Positions 19,047 to 26,859 of a stretch of 64,000 nt of DNA are shown one piece after another; positions within the stretch are counted from its first letter, which is position 1; the number at the start of each line of letters is the position of its first letter. The DNA is from Bdellovibrionales bacterium. Lineage in GTDB: Bacteria > Myxococcota > XYA12-FULL-58-9 > SYDY01. The stretch is from the NCBI GenBank assembly GCA_005801425.1, contig SYDY01000121.1, positions 140,350 through 204,349 of the forward strand, in the 5' to 3' direction. The notes under the pieces are model-generated. The model saw only the letters and a list, made by a program, of their open reading frames with translations. It was not told the DNA's origin and did not search any database. Position numbers and translations under genes: made by a program.

Positions 19047-21407
19047 GTGAAACCTTTTTTTATATACTTGCTTCTGACGTTACCAACACAAGAGCAAGAA
19101 ACATCTCCTACTTCTGAGACTTTCAAGCAAGGTGTCGAGATACTTAACATCCTTGAGGTCGATCTAGGACGCGCCACAGTGCGTGCCGAAGCGTTGCGGC
19201 GCGAACTTGAGAAACTCGATCATAAAAGTCAATCAAGTCTCGAAACTATCGCCTTTCTTTTTGCCGATGCCGAATCGTTGTTTCAAGATGGTGAATTCCA
19301 TGACGCGGCGTTGGTTTTTTCCGAAGTTGTAGAATCTCCTGAAGCACAAGGGCTGCCTTTTTATCCTCAGGCCGTCGATTTCCTCGCCCGTTCGCTTACC
19401 GCCATCGGCTATCATCGCACAGCACGCGTCTACTACGAAAAAATGCTCACGGTGGGGAACGATGAACAGCGTGGATCTGCAATGCAGGCACTGATGGCCA
19501 CATCCCAATTGTTGGGCGAGCGCATCAACGTGGATATATTCGACAAACAGCTAAAATCGATTCGTAAAGTAACACCGTCGTTATCGTATCAGCTTGCGAA
19601 AATGCTCATCCGTATCAAACAGTATGATCGCGCGATAACAATTATGACTCAGATTGAAAACATTGCAACGTGGCGTCAAAAGACACTCTACCTCCATGCC
19701 GTGGCATGCACAGGACTGAAACAATATGCCAAAGCATTGGCATTGTTTACAGAAGTAGTCGCCAAACCACCGCCAGAAGATGATGAGGCTGCCGGACAAA
19801 TTCACGAACTCGCCCATCTTCAACGTGGACGACTCATGCAAGAAATGGGTGATCACATGGGTGCCATGGATGCCTATCAAAATGTATCTCCGGAAAGTCC
19901 AAATTTCTCAGAAGCACAGTTTGAAACAGTATGGACCTATATTGCTGCATCTGCCGACGCACATGATCCAGAAACACAACGCGATCGTATCCATCATGCA
20001 GTTGAATCTCTCGATATGTTTTTACAATTTGAGCCCGATTCACCCATCAAAGCAGAAGCCACATTGTTGCGAGGTAATTTACTCACGCAATTGCGTGACT
20101 TTAATGCGGCCTCAGAATCCTTTCAAAACATGACGAAACAATACAAAGAATTGCATGATAAAGTTGTCGCCTATGTTCATGGAAAGCAATTTAATTTGCA
20201 ACAACTTTTACGTGTCGAAAAAATGGATGAGAAAATATCAGAGAACAATAATATAGCCCACGAAACACTGGACCATTGGGCAATCGCTGAAGACCCCTCG
20301 TTGCTTCGCGCAGCACATACCATCAGCGAACTGGCTACAGGGCATCTGTGGGTTTCTGAAATGCGTGGTTTGGCACGCAAAGTGGCCGCAACATTGGCCA
20401 TGCGCGATTTAAGTATTTGGTCTTCTAAATACCGCGACACAGCCTTGGAAGCACGCACGTCAGAGCATGAGATGATCAATTTGCGTGAAAGGATTGTAGA
20501 TCTCGATAGACTTTTTTCTCAAAATGGCCTTTCCGAATCTACAACCAAAGCTTTGATGGAAGTGATCGGTCGGCGTAAGGCATTAGAACCTGCTTATATG
20601 GCATTGAGTAAAACTCCTGAGGAAAATGAATCCCGTGTGCAAGAACTCCGAAGCATCGCTGCCCATCTGCTCAACGAAGTGGACGGACTCAAAGTAGAAC
20701 TCGATGAAAATATCGCGATGTCAGAGAGCGTGAAGCAATATTTTATAACCCATGAAAAGACGTTATCAGCGACTGAACGAACACAAATGCGACATGTGAT
20801 CGAATCAGAATATGCGGTTGTGGAATCAATGGTCGTAGAACGAAAAAAATTGGCACAAATGCTTAATCCTGATAGCGGGTATCTATTATTGGTTGGGCTT
20901 GAGGATTCTGACGATACGCGCATTCGCAATGCCTACAATGCATTGCTTAAAGAAGAAGAACGACTTCTGACCCAGGTCAAAGAACATGAACAATCCAAAA
21001 ACCTTATCGGTTTACGCGGGCGTCTCAATACACTGTACGTCACCCATCGTAAGCTTGAAAACGAGCTCAAAGGTCTGCGCGCCGCCATCGAGAACAAAAG
21101 CAACAATATCCGCGCGCATCTTTCGCGTGAACTTGAAGCCATGCGAATCACATTGGGCAATCAAGAACAGGAACTCTCCGTGCTCAACGCTGACGCCAAA
21201 AAAGTCGGCAATATGGTTGCGCAACGTGCGGTAGATACCGTAATCCATCAATTGTTCGATTTGGTGACCCGAAGCGACCTCGGTGATGTCGAAGTCACTT
21301 GGGCGCGCAAAAATGAACACACCGAAGAAATCAACGAAGCCGTCCGTGAAGAACGCGACACGCTTGAAGCCATGGAACGTGATTATCGGGATATCTTGGC
21401 CGAGTGA
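19047..21407 (+). CDS. TPR and coiled-coil protein, probably periplasmic
   Basis: 786 residues with a short hydrophobic N-terminus (KPFFIYLLLTLPTQ) that may be a signal peptide. Residues ~60-380 are helical with TPR-like repeats (for example GEFHDAALVFSEVV and KQYAKALALFTEVV). Residues ~440-786 are strongly charged with heptad spacing and probably form long coiled coils. The start is GTG at 19047; no nearby ATG gives the hydrophobic leader. No enzyme motif was seen. It recalls large TPR scaffold proteins of Myxococcota. It ends 36 bp before the cobalamin riboswitch region. Confidence 0.7.
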   Translation: MKPFFIYLLLTLPTQEQETSPTSETFKQGVEILNILEVDLGRATVRAEALRRELEKLDHKSQSSLETIAFLFADAESLFQDGEFHDAALVFSEVVESPEAQGLPFYPQAVDFLARSLTAIGYHRTARVYYEKMLTVGNDEQRGSAMQALMATSQLLGERINVDIFDKQLKSIRKVTPSLSYQLAKMLIRIKQYDRAITIMTQIENIATWRQKTLYLHAVACTGLKQYAKALALFTEVVAKPPPEDDEAAGQIHELAHLQRGRLMQEMGDHMGAMDAYQNVSPESPNFSEAQFETVWTYIAASADAHDPETQRDRIHHAVESLDMFLQFEPDSPIKAEATLLRGNLLTQLRDFNAASESFQNMTKQYKELHDKVVAYVHGKQFNLQQLLRVEKMDEKISENNNIAHETLDHWAIAEDPSLLRAAHTISELATGHLWVSEMRGLARKVAATLAMRDLSIWSSKYRDTALEARTSEHEMINLRERIVDLDRLFSQNGLSESTTKALMEVIGRRKALEPAYMALSKTPEENESRVQELRSIAAHLLNEVDGLKVELDENIAMSESVKQYFITHEKTLSATERTQMRHVIESEYAVVESMVVERKKLAQMLNPDSGYLLLVGLEDSDDTRIRNAYNALLKEEERLLTQVKEHEQSKNLIGLRGRLNTLYVTHRKLENELKGLRAAIENKSNNIRAHLSRELEAMRITLGNQEQELSVLNADAKKVGNMVAQRAVDTVIHQLFDLVTRSDLGDVEVTWARKNEHTEEINEAVREERDTLEAMERDYRDILAE

Positions 21408-21419
21408 TATTTTAGGGAA

Positions 21420-21438
21420 GGGTCAACTTGACCCCTAT
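21420..21438 (-). repeat. short palindrome, REP-like
   Basis: GGGTCAA and TTGACCC form a 7-bp stem with a one-base centre, preceded on the minus strand by ATAGG rather than GTAGG. It may be a degenerate REP, or a terminator for the upstream TPR gene placed just before the riboswitch. Confidence 0.35.
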
Positions 21439-21440
21439 GC

Positions 21441-21578
21441 TTTCACTGTGTCATTGGGCTCGCCACGCAGGAAATCGGTGAAATTCCGACGCTGTACCCG
21501 CAACCGTAAACGGTGACGAAGCCATATCCTACCTCCCAAGAGGCCATGGCCGAAACCAAACCGTAAGCCGGACACTGT
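21441..21578 (+). promoter_or_regulatory. cobalamin (B12) riboswitch
   Basis: The sequence holds the hallmark core of adenosylcobalamin riboswitches: GCAGGAAATCGGTGAAATTCC, then GACGCTG, then CCCGCAACCGTAA, then CGGTGACGAAGCC, and after a variable arm GTAAGCCGGACAC. The outer ends (CACTGTGTC and GACACTGTG) pair with one mismatch, forming P1. The start codon of the next gene lies ~27 bases downstream, with GGGAG as ribosome-binding site at 21592-21596, so control is probably at translation initiation. The downstream genes are unknown lipoproteins, not a recognised B12 gene. Confidence 0.9.
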
Positions 21579-21604
21579 GTTTTCTCTTGCTCGGGAGTTG
21601 GCAA

Positions 21605-22051
21605 ATGAAGCATATTTTTTGTTGTATTATTATCTCTTTTTTCGTTTCGGCATGCGGTGATGGAAGTCACGATCCTTCTAAGCCAAGTACCCCACAATCT
21701 GAGCATCTTGCGATTGCGGGAACTTGGACCGACGGATCTCCTGGCTACATCAATCCAAACCCGTTGGTGATCTCAGATGGCCTATGGGACGGCAATGAAA
21801 TCACCTGGTACGACAACACATCCCGCCGCTTGGTTCACTTCTCGCCCAAAAGCGACTGGGCTGCTGCGTCGTATGTGATGGTTGCTTGGCTCAACCACAA
21901 CAACCAGATCTACTACTGTACTGAATATCCTGGTCACACCACGGCCGAAGAGGCACGCAACGCAACACTCACGTTTGACGAAAGCGATCCAGCCACCCGA
22001 GGCTGTGGTGGTAGCTTTCCTTGGTCCACCCTTACCCCTCCATCGCCATGA
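21605..22051 (+). CDS. B12-riboswitch-controlled lipoprotein, unknown family
   Basis: 148 residues. The signal ends VSAC|GDGS with the lipobox Cys at residue 17, so this is a lipoprotein. The mature part has two Trp-containing stretches (TWTDGS, NEITWYDN), a Tyr-Tyr-Cys and a second Cys near the C-terminus that could form a disulfide. No known domain is recognised. The cobalamin riboswitch directly upstream says it is made when B12 is scarce, implying a role in B12 capture at the surface; this is an inference from position. Its TGA overlaps the ATG of the next lipoprotein. Confidence 0.8.
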   Translation: MKHIFCCIIISFFVSACGDGSHDPSKPSTPQSEHLAIAGTWTDGSPGYINPNPLVISDGLWDGNEITWYDNTSRRLVHFSPKSDWAAASYVMVAWLNHNNQIYYCTEYPGHTTAEEARNATLTFDESDPATRGCGGSFPWSTLTPPSP

Positions 22052-22767
22052 CGAACTCAACCAGGGCGGTTCGCGAACCACCCCTACACGAAGTACAGCA
22101 CCATGTGTCCTCACGTAGGGGCGGTTCGCGAACCGCCCTCTGCGCTTGCTTGCTTGCGATCATCGCCTGTGGAGAACCGCAAGAAAACGCAAATCCAATC
22201 ATAAACCCCTACGCCACTACCGTGATCCGTTTCACCCCAGGCACTGGCGCAGGCTACGGCCAAACAGAAATGCCGCGTATTGTACTGGGGGCACCTCTGG
22301 GACGCGATCAAGACAGCGGCGGTTTTAACGTCGTCAGCCTCGGCGACTTGGGCGAAATTGTTTTAGGCTTTGATGTCGAAATAATAAACGGCCCAGGCAT
22401 CGATTTTATTGTCTTTGAAAATCCGTTTTTGTCGGGAACAAGCACGTGGTACGAACTCGGTTCGGTGGCCGTCAGCGATGATGGTTTGCGTTGGTTTGAT
22501 TTCCCCTGTGATCCCCAGATGCAAGGCCCGCCATTCCCCCAATGTGCCGGTTGGCAACCGGTCAGTTCATCCGCAGGAGAGCCCTTGGTGGATCCTAACA
22601 CCGATGGGGGTGATGGCTTTGATCTCGCAGATCTCGAAGGCTTGCCCGATAACTTTCGTGGTCGTTACATAAAAATTCGAGATCTTGATGTGGCTTTTGA
22701 CAAATCACTGCGCGGGCCCGAAAACCATGGCTTTGATTTGGATGCTGTTGGGATCGTCGTTCGGTAA
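22048..22767 (+). CDS. second B12-regulated lipoprotein (cell surface protein type)
   Basis: 239 residues from the ATG that overlaps the previous stop (ATGA). An in-frame GTG at 22105 would give a more usual signal peptide (MSSRRGGSRTALCACLLAIIAC). The lipobox is AIIAC|GEP. The mature protein contains LGDLGEIVLGFD, GPGIDFIVFENPF, ELGSVAVSDDGLRWFDFPC, DGGDGFDLADL and HGFDLDAVGIVVR. These match a beta-rich family often labelled cell surface protein, which I associate with cobalamin-regulated loci in Gram-negatives. Two REP palindromes lie inside the 5' coding part. Probable role: surface binding of a corrinoid (inference). Confidence 0.78.
   Translation: MTNSTRAVREPPLHEVQHHVSSRRGGSRTALCACLLAIIACGEPQENANPIINPYATTVIRFTPGTGAGYGQTEMPRIVLGAPLGRDQDSGGFNVVSLGDLGEIVLGFDVEIINGPGIDFIVFENPFLSGTSTWYELGSVAVSDDGLRWFDFPCDPQMQGPPFPQCAGWQPVSSSAGEPLVDPNTDGGDGFDLADLEGLPDNFRGRYIKIRDLDVAFDKSLRGPENHGFDLDAVGIVVR
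22063..22087 (-). repeat. REP palindrome inside a coding region (left of pair)
   Basis: On the minus strand a GTAG head is followed by a palindrome centred on TTCGCGAA (one arm mismatch). It faces the copy at 22115-22138 head to head across 27 bp. Both lie in the reading frame of the second lipoprotein, ahead of its lipobox. Confidence 0.75.
22115..22138 (+). repeat. REP palindrome encoding part of a signal peptide (right of pair)
   Basis: A GTAG head and a perfect palindrome GGGCGGTTC / GAACCGCCC. In the lipoprotein frame the element encodes R-R-G-G-S-R-T-A, the positively charged n-region just before the hydrophobic signal core. Confidence 0.8.
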
Positions 22768-22776
22768 GGGGAGAGA

Positions 22777-22853
22777 TGGTGCGCCCAGCAAGATTCGAAC
22801 TTGCGGCCCTCGGATTCGTAGTCCGATACTCTATCCAGCTGAGCTATGGGCGC
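22777..22853 (-). tRNA. tRNA-Arg (anticodon ACG)
   Basis: A 77-nt cloverleaf. The acceptor GCGCCCA pairs with TGGGCGC, the D arm is TAGCTCAGCTGGATAGAG, the anticodon loop is CTACGAA (anticodon ACG), and the T arm is CAAGTTCGAATCTTG. Discriminator A and an encoded CCA are at 22777-22780. Its A34 is the substrate of TadA, encoded at 902-1378. Confidence 0.97.
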
Positions 22854-22985
22854 ACGCGAGGGCAGTCCTAACAGCGTGGTGCGGACCATGTCCAGACAAA
22901 AAGTCCAATAGTGAGAATGGGGCCAGAATGGGGCCTTTTGACGCGCTTTACGGAGCAGGCCCCAAATTGCTAGGGTCTTCCTCCT

Positions 22986-23291
22986 ATGGCATTTCTCATA
23001 CGCTTCATTGTTTTAAGTTTGATCATCACCATGCTGTGGCGCTTTATACGCCGTCTCGCCGCCCAAAATCCCCCCAGGACGCCACGTTCCACGCGGGATC
23101 CATACGGTACCCTAGGGCTATCGCCTGATGCCAACAGCGAGACCATACGGCAGGCGTATCAAGCCTTGATTCAGCAGTACCATCCCGACAAAGTGTCCAC
23201 CCTGGGGGTTGAGATCCGGGAGGTGGCCTTGCGTCGCACCCAAGAAATCACCCAGGCTTACGCTGAACTCAAGCGCCGGGGAAAAGTATGA
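22986..23291 (+). CDS. membrane-anchored J-domain protein
   Basis: 101 residues. An N-terminal hydrophobic segment (~3-20) anchors it in the inner membrane, followed by a short Pro/Arg linker and a J domain (~38-98) with the HPD tripeptide at 66-68 (YHPDKV). J proteins stimulate DnaK ATPase; the anchor suggests DnaK recruitment to the membrane. The C-terminal J-domain helices are present and there is no Gly-rich or zinc domain. The stop overlaps the next ATG (ATGA), so it is co-transcribed with the enoyl-CoA hydratase, a pairing I cannot explain. Confidence 0.85.
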   Translation: MAFLIRFIVLSLIITMLWRFIRRLAAQNPPRTPRSTRDPYGTLGLSPDANSETIRQAYQALIQQYHPDKVSTLGVEIREVALRRTQEITQAYAELKRRGKV

Positions 23292-24049
23292 GCGATACCT
23301 TGCTATGGACCGTGACAAATGGTGTTGGCACATGCCAGTTCAATCGCCCCAACGTTCGCAATGCTTTAAACCGCCAGATGGTGCATGAACTTTCATTGCT
23401 GGTCGTCGAAATAACAGCCCGCGATGACATACAATTCGTCGTCTTCACCGGCAACAATCAAGCCTTCATCAGCGGTGCCGACATTGAAGAAATGGAAAAG
23501 CGTGGGCGCAGTGACGCGCTGGACATGATCAACACCGGCCTATTTCGCCAAATTGAACTTTTAACGAAACCAACCATCGCGGCCATTGAAGGCTATGCAC
23601 TGGGCGGCGGATGTGAATTGGCCATGGCCTGCGATTTACGCGTCTGTGGCGCATCAGCAAAACTCGGTCAACCCGAGGTCAAATTGGGGATCATTCCAGG
23701 TGCGGGGGCGACCTATCGTCTTGCGCGCTTGGTCGGCATCGGCCGGGCCAAAGAACTGATTTATACCGGGCGTATGATCGACGCACAAACCGCGTTGCAG
23801 ATGGGTCTCGTGAATCGTGTGGTTGCCGATGGCGAAGCGACAGCATCCGCGCATACGTGGATCGATGAAATGCGCGAAGCATCACCTCTCGCACTGCACT
23901 TTGCAAAATTGGCACTGAATGGTGTGCATGAACTGAGCACAGATCGCGCTATGGCCTTTGAAGCCACCGCACAAGCTGTGTTGTTTGAAGACGCCGAGAA
24001 AAAACGTCGTATGCGGGCATTTGTGGAAAAGCGGAAGAAAAAACCATGA
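23288..24049 (+). CDS. enoyl-CoA hydratase/isomerase family protein
   Basis: 253 residues of the crotonase fold. It has the CoA-binding oxyanion segment SGADIEEM, the GYALGGGCELAMACDLR helix, and both catalytic glutamates in their usual contexts (GQPEVKLGIIPGAGAT and RAKELIYTG). Hydratase activity on short-chain enoyl-CoA is likely, in fatty-acid or amino-acid breakdown or in polyhydroxyalkanoate supply; the exact substrate cannot be told. Its start overlaps the J-domain gene stop. It ends six bases from a convergent gene. Confidence 0.9.
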   Translation: MSDTLLWTVTNGVGTCQFNRPNVRNALNRQMVHELSLLVVEITARDDIQFVVFTGNNQAFISGADIEEMEKRGRSDALDMINTGLFRQIELLTKPTIAAIEGYALGGGCELAMACDLRVCGASAKLGQPEVKLGIIPGAGATYRLARLVGIGRAKELIYTGRMIDAQTALQMGLVNRVVADGEATASAHTWIDEMREASPLALHFAKLALNGVHELSTDRAMAFEATAQAVLFEDAEKKRRMRAFVEKRKKKP

Positions 24050-24055
24050 GTCACT

Positions 24056-25165
24056 TCAATCCACGCGTTTGACGTTTTCCCACCATGTATTTAGCCACTG
24101 AAGAATTGTCGCTGTAGTCCAAGGGCGTTGTGGAAGATCTTGTGACGCTGTTTTATAACCCCATTCGAATGTCACAAAAGAAAGTGACGTAAGTGCATTG
24201 TGAATATGTTCACGGTATGGCCAAAGGTTAACATCAAAGGCTTGCGAACCATCCTTTGCTGCACCCATTGATGCAAGCAATTTGCAAATAGGTCGCGTAA
24301 TTTTTAATTCTGTTTCTGTGGATGTCGTAGTACCATCGCCTCGTACAAATTGTGCACTGGAAACATTCAGCGACAATAGGGCCGCTTGCCCTAAGGAAAA
24401 TGCCATCAATGAGTCATGAAGTTCTTTGTTTTGTGGCTGTGAAATGAACAATGTCTGCAATATTTCAAATGGATCCTTGTGTGAAAAAAGCGCTGTCCAA
24501 TAGTGAAGTGCTTCATCAAATTCATGTGCAAGAGACATCCCGTTGATTGCACGTATTGCAAGCATCTGGGTTGTCGCAAATTTCATTCCAGAACGTCGAT
24601 TGTTTTCAAGAAGAACATGCTGAACACTTGCAATGTATGGCCACGCTCGACAAGAAAAAGCACGGTCTGAAAGATTTGGCAGAACCGATCTAACACCTTT
24701 GATGCCTGTTAATTTTTCAAATGCATGATGCAGCAAACAGGTCCACCAAGCGCACGCTAATTTGTCGCCAGGTGCTGTTTGAAGTACTTCCATGGCCTTT
24801 CTCGCAAGGGGCACGATCGTATATGGACGTGCCAATGCCAGATCATCAAGAACAGGTTGCAAATCACCTAAACGCGATTGAAGCGCAAACCTATGTAAGC
24901 AAAGCGCAGTGGGATGCAGTGGAAGTGGGGCAAGAGAACGGGCTGCGATCGCTTCCGTTGTTGCTACGCAAGCCACAGTGAAAAAACCCATACCCGAAGC
25001 TTCCTGGAGCGCTGCTGTTACACGCTCTTCCGTCACCCGAAACCTGAATTCATCACATTCTACGTGGATCTGCGTCAATGGATTCTTTTTTTCGATATCG
25101 TTGGCGACATGGCGGGCAGTCATAGCCCCGTGGTTATCGTGCAAAATCAAGTTTGGGTGTTTCAT
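24056..25165 (-). CDS. hypothetical protein divergent from an atypical kinase
   Basis: 369 residues and no signal peptide. The body appears alpha-helical with several Leu/Ala-rich amphipathic segments and Trp/Cys-rich patches (CAWWTCLLHHAF). No motif is recognised. The start codons of this gene and the kinase-like gene lie only 43 bp apart in opposite directions, so they share a promoter region and may be functionally linked. An alternative start is Met15. Codon usage shows nothing clearly foreign by eye, though the last third is more AT-rich than its neighbours. Confidence 0.65.
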   Translation of the reverse strand: MKHPNLILHDNHGAMTARHVANDIEKKNPLTQIHVECDEFRFRVTEERVTAALQEASGMGFFTVACVATTEAIAARSLAPLPLHPTALCLHRFALQSRLGDLQPVLDDLALARPYTIVPLARKAMEVLQTAPGDKLACAWWTCLLHHAFEKLTGIKGVRSVLPNLSDRAFSCRAWPYIASVQHVLLENNRRSGMKFATTQMLAIRAINGMSLAHEFDEALHYWTALFSHKDPFEILQTLFISQPQNKELHDSLMAFSLGQAALLSLNVSSAQFVRGDGTTTSTETELKITRPICKLLASMGAAKDGSQAFDVNLWPYREHIHNALTSLSFVTFEWGYKTASQDLPQRPWTTATILQWLNTWWENVKRVD

Positions 25166-25208
25166 TTTTTACAGCACGCCCACCGAACACCCTGTAATAT
25201 ATTTATAC

Positions 25209-26486
25209 ATGGCGAGTACAGAGTTTCAACCGAGGGTGGTAGGTAGTCCTGTACAAAGTACCAGTGCGCAACCGGAGCCTCTTAAGGCGGCGGCAACATC
25301 TCAAGCGATAGATTCAAGCCTGCCAGCACGAGTGCAATCATCTGCCCCCCCCCTAGCAGCAGCCTTAGAATTAAAGCCGCCCAATGCCGTGCCTTGGATG
25401 ACTGGAATACGCGAAAAGGCAACCCCCTCCGTCCCTAAAGAACTAAGAGGCCCAGTGGGCGCAGATCCACGACTGCTCACCACGTCTGAAGGCGACTCCA
25501 TCAGATACTCTGAAACACTCGCCAACGGCGTCACTAAAAAAGTACACGTAGCCGTCAATGATACCGGCAAGCCCATAGCACTTGCTGCCTTGTATCTGGG
25601 GGATACAAAAGATGGACGCCCAGCGACAGCAAGTACCCGCTCAAAAAGCAACCCCGACGATGTCGCTCGTGAAGCCTTATTGATGCAACACATTGGATGG
25701 AAAGACATCAGCATCGTCGAAGTCGCTGAGGATGTTCACGATGGACTCAAAGTCAAAGCTTTCATGAGCATGGAATTGATGGACGGCGATCTTGATCCTG
25801 CGCATGGCAACATTTGGCAAAGTGGCATGCCACCCAACGAACCCGAAACGGCGGGCGCGCGTTTATGCTTCATACTCAAATCAGTGGCAGAAAGCCTGCA
25901 AACATTGCACGAGACCAAAGTTGAATTCTCAACGAGGCGAGGGCCTATCACTTCTGAAGGGGTATTTCATGGCGACATGAAACCTGACAATTTGTTCTTC
26001 CGACATTCAAGAATTGATGGTGAACCTCCTGTCTGTCGCATCGGTGATTTAGGATTGGCCGGTCCAGTCGGTTCACGCTCTTGGTCATCAGGAACAAACA
26101 ATTATTGCTCCCCCGAACAACATGACGGAAAAGCGATGACAGGAAAATCGGACGTCTTTGGTCTTGTAAGTACAATGCTTGAAATCATTGTACCTGGTAC
26201 AACGATTATGAATGCAGATTACGAGCAACTTACGGGGCAAGATCTTCTTGAAAGAATTGGAGAGACGCTTAAAAAGGCGGTAGACAGTGGTGCTTTGGAT
26301 GCAAAAACAGCAGCCGGATTTCAACAACTTTTCAACGCGATGGTATCAGAAGATCCCCAAGGTCGCCCTACGGCGGGTCAAGTGGCACAAAAAGCCGATG
26401 AACTGCTTGCCGGACGAGATTGCAAATGGAAAGGGATCCCATCTCCCCATCAGCCTATCCTTGATCGATTGGCAACCGCTGAATAG
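25209..26486 (+). CDS. atypical eukaryotic-like protein kinase with disordered N-terminus
   Basis: 425 residues. Residues 1-90 are Ser/Pro/Ala-rich and probably disordered; there is no signal peptide. A kinase-like domain spans ~95-400. The catalytic loop reads HGDMKPDN (254-261), with Gly where most kinases have Arg, and the metal loop is DLG (280-282) instead of DFG. SPEQ (301-304) marks the activation-segment end, and DVFGLVSTMLEI matches helix F. A glycine-rich loop and the VAIK lysine are hard to place. It may be an active, diverged kinase or an effector-type kinase. The start ATG at 25209 has no Shine-Dalgarno; a longer in-frame reading upstream runs antisense to the neighbour and is rejected. 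Confidence 0.78.
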   Translation: MASTEFQPRVVGSPVQSTSAQPEPLKAAATSQAIDSSLPARVQSSAPPLAAALELKPPNAVPWMTGIREKATPSVPKELRGPVGADPRLLTTSEGDSIRYSETLANGVTKKVHVAVNDTGKPIALAALYLGDTKDGRPATASTRSKSNPDDVAREALLMQHIGWKDISIVEVAEDVHDGLKVKAFMSMELMDGDLDPAHGNIWQSGMPPNEPETAGARLCFILKSVAESLQTLHETKVEFSTRRGPITSEGVFHGDMKPDNLFFRHSRIDGEPPVCRIGDLGLAGPVGSRSWSSGTNNYCSPEQHDGKAMTGKSDVFGLVSTMLEIIVPGTTIMNADYEQLTGQDLLERIGETLKKAVDSGALDAKTAAGFQQLFNAMVSEDPQGRPTAGQVAQKADELLAGRDCKWKGIPSPHQPILDRLATAE

Positions 26487-26859
26487 AGTTCATACCACCA
26501 TCAATCGATGCGCTCATAGATCACGTAAAATTCGCCATACGAACAAATGTCAGTGTTTTCCATCGTACGTTTTTGAGGTTCGTTGGGCTCTTTGCCCAGT
26601 CAACGCATTCACAACACCCACATCAAAAAAGTAAAAATTCCCTTAGGAAATCGTTTTGCGTTTGCCATGGGTTTCCAAAAGTTGAAGCATGGACCCACCA
26701 ATATGTATTAAGCATCGCATAATATGCACGATGGTACGCGCACGGTAGGCGGCGCGTACCACCGATATCACCGTTTGAGATCGGCGTGCGCTAATCCACT
26801 CAATAAAACATACCTAAAGTATTTTTCAACCTTTTCCTCAACCGCAACATGCCTGCGGA
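26487..26859. other. 373-bp intergenic region without a gene
   Basis: The region between the kinase and the cytochrome gene is AT-rich, with no supported coding sequence. It holds one good hairpin (26733-26760) and otherwise nothing I recognise. Confidence 0.6.
26733..26760. terminator. 9-bp stem hairpin, possible terminator
   Basis: GGTACGCGC (26733-26741) pairs perfectly with GCGCGTACC (26752-26760) around a 10-base loop. It lies between convergent genes. No T-run follows on either strand, so an intrinsic terminator is only possible, not shown. Confidence 0.4.

Noticed and set aside
24909-25208. Upstream in-frame extension of the atypical kinase gene
   Set aside because: It would overlap the divergent gene by ~250 bp and has no conserved or signal-like sequence; the ATG at 25209 starts the Ser/Pro-rich N-terminus.
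26287-26634. A short open frame overlapping the kinase 3' end and the following gap
   Set aside because: Out of frame with the kinase, no ribosome-binding site, and no domain-like sequence.
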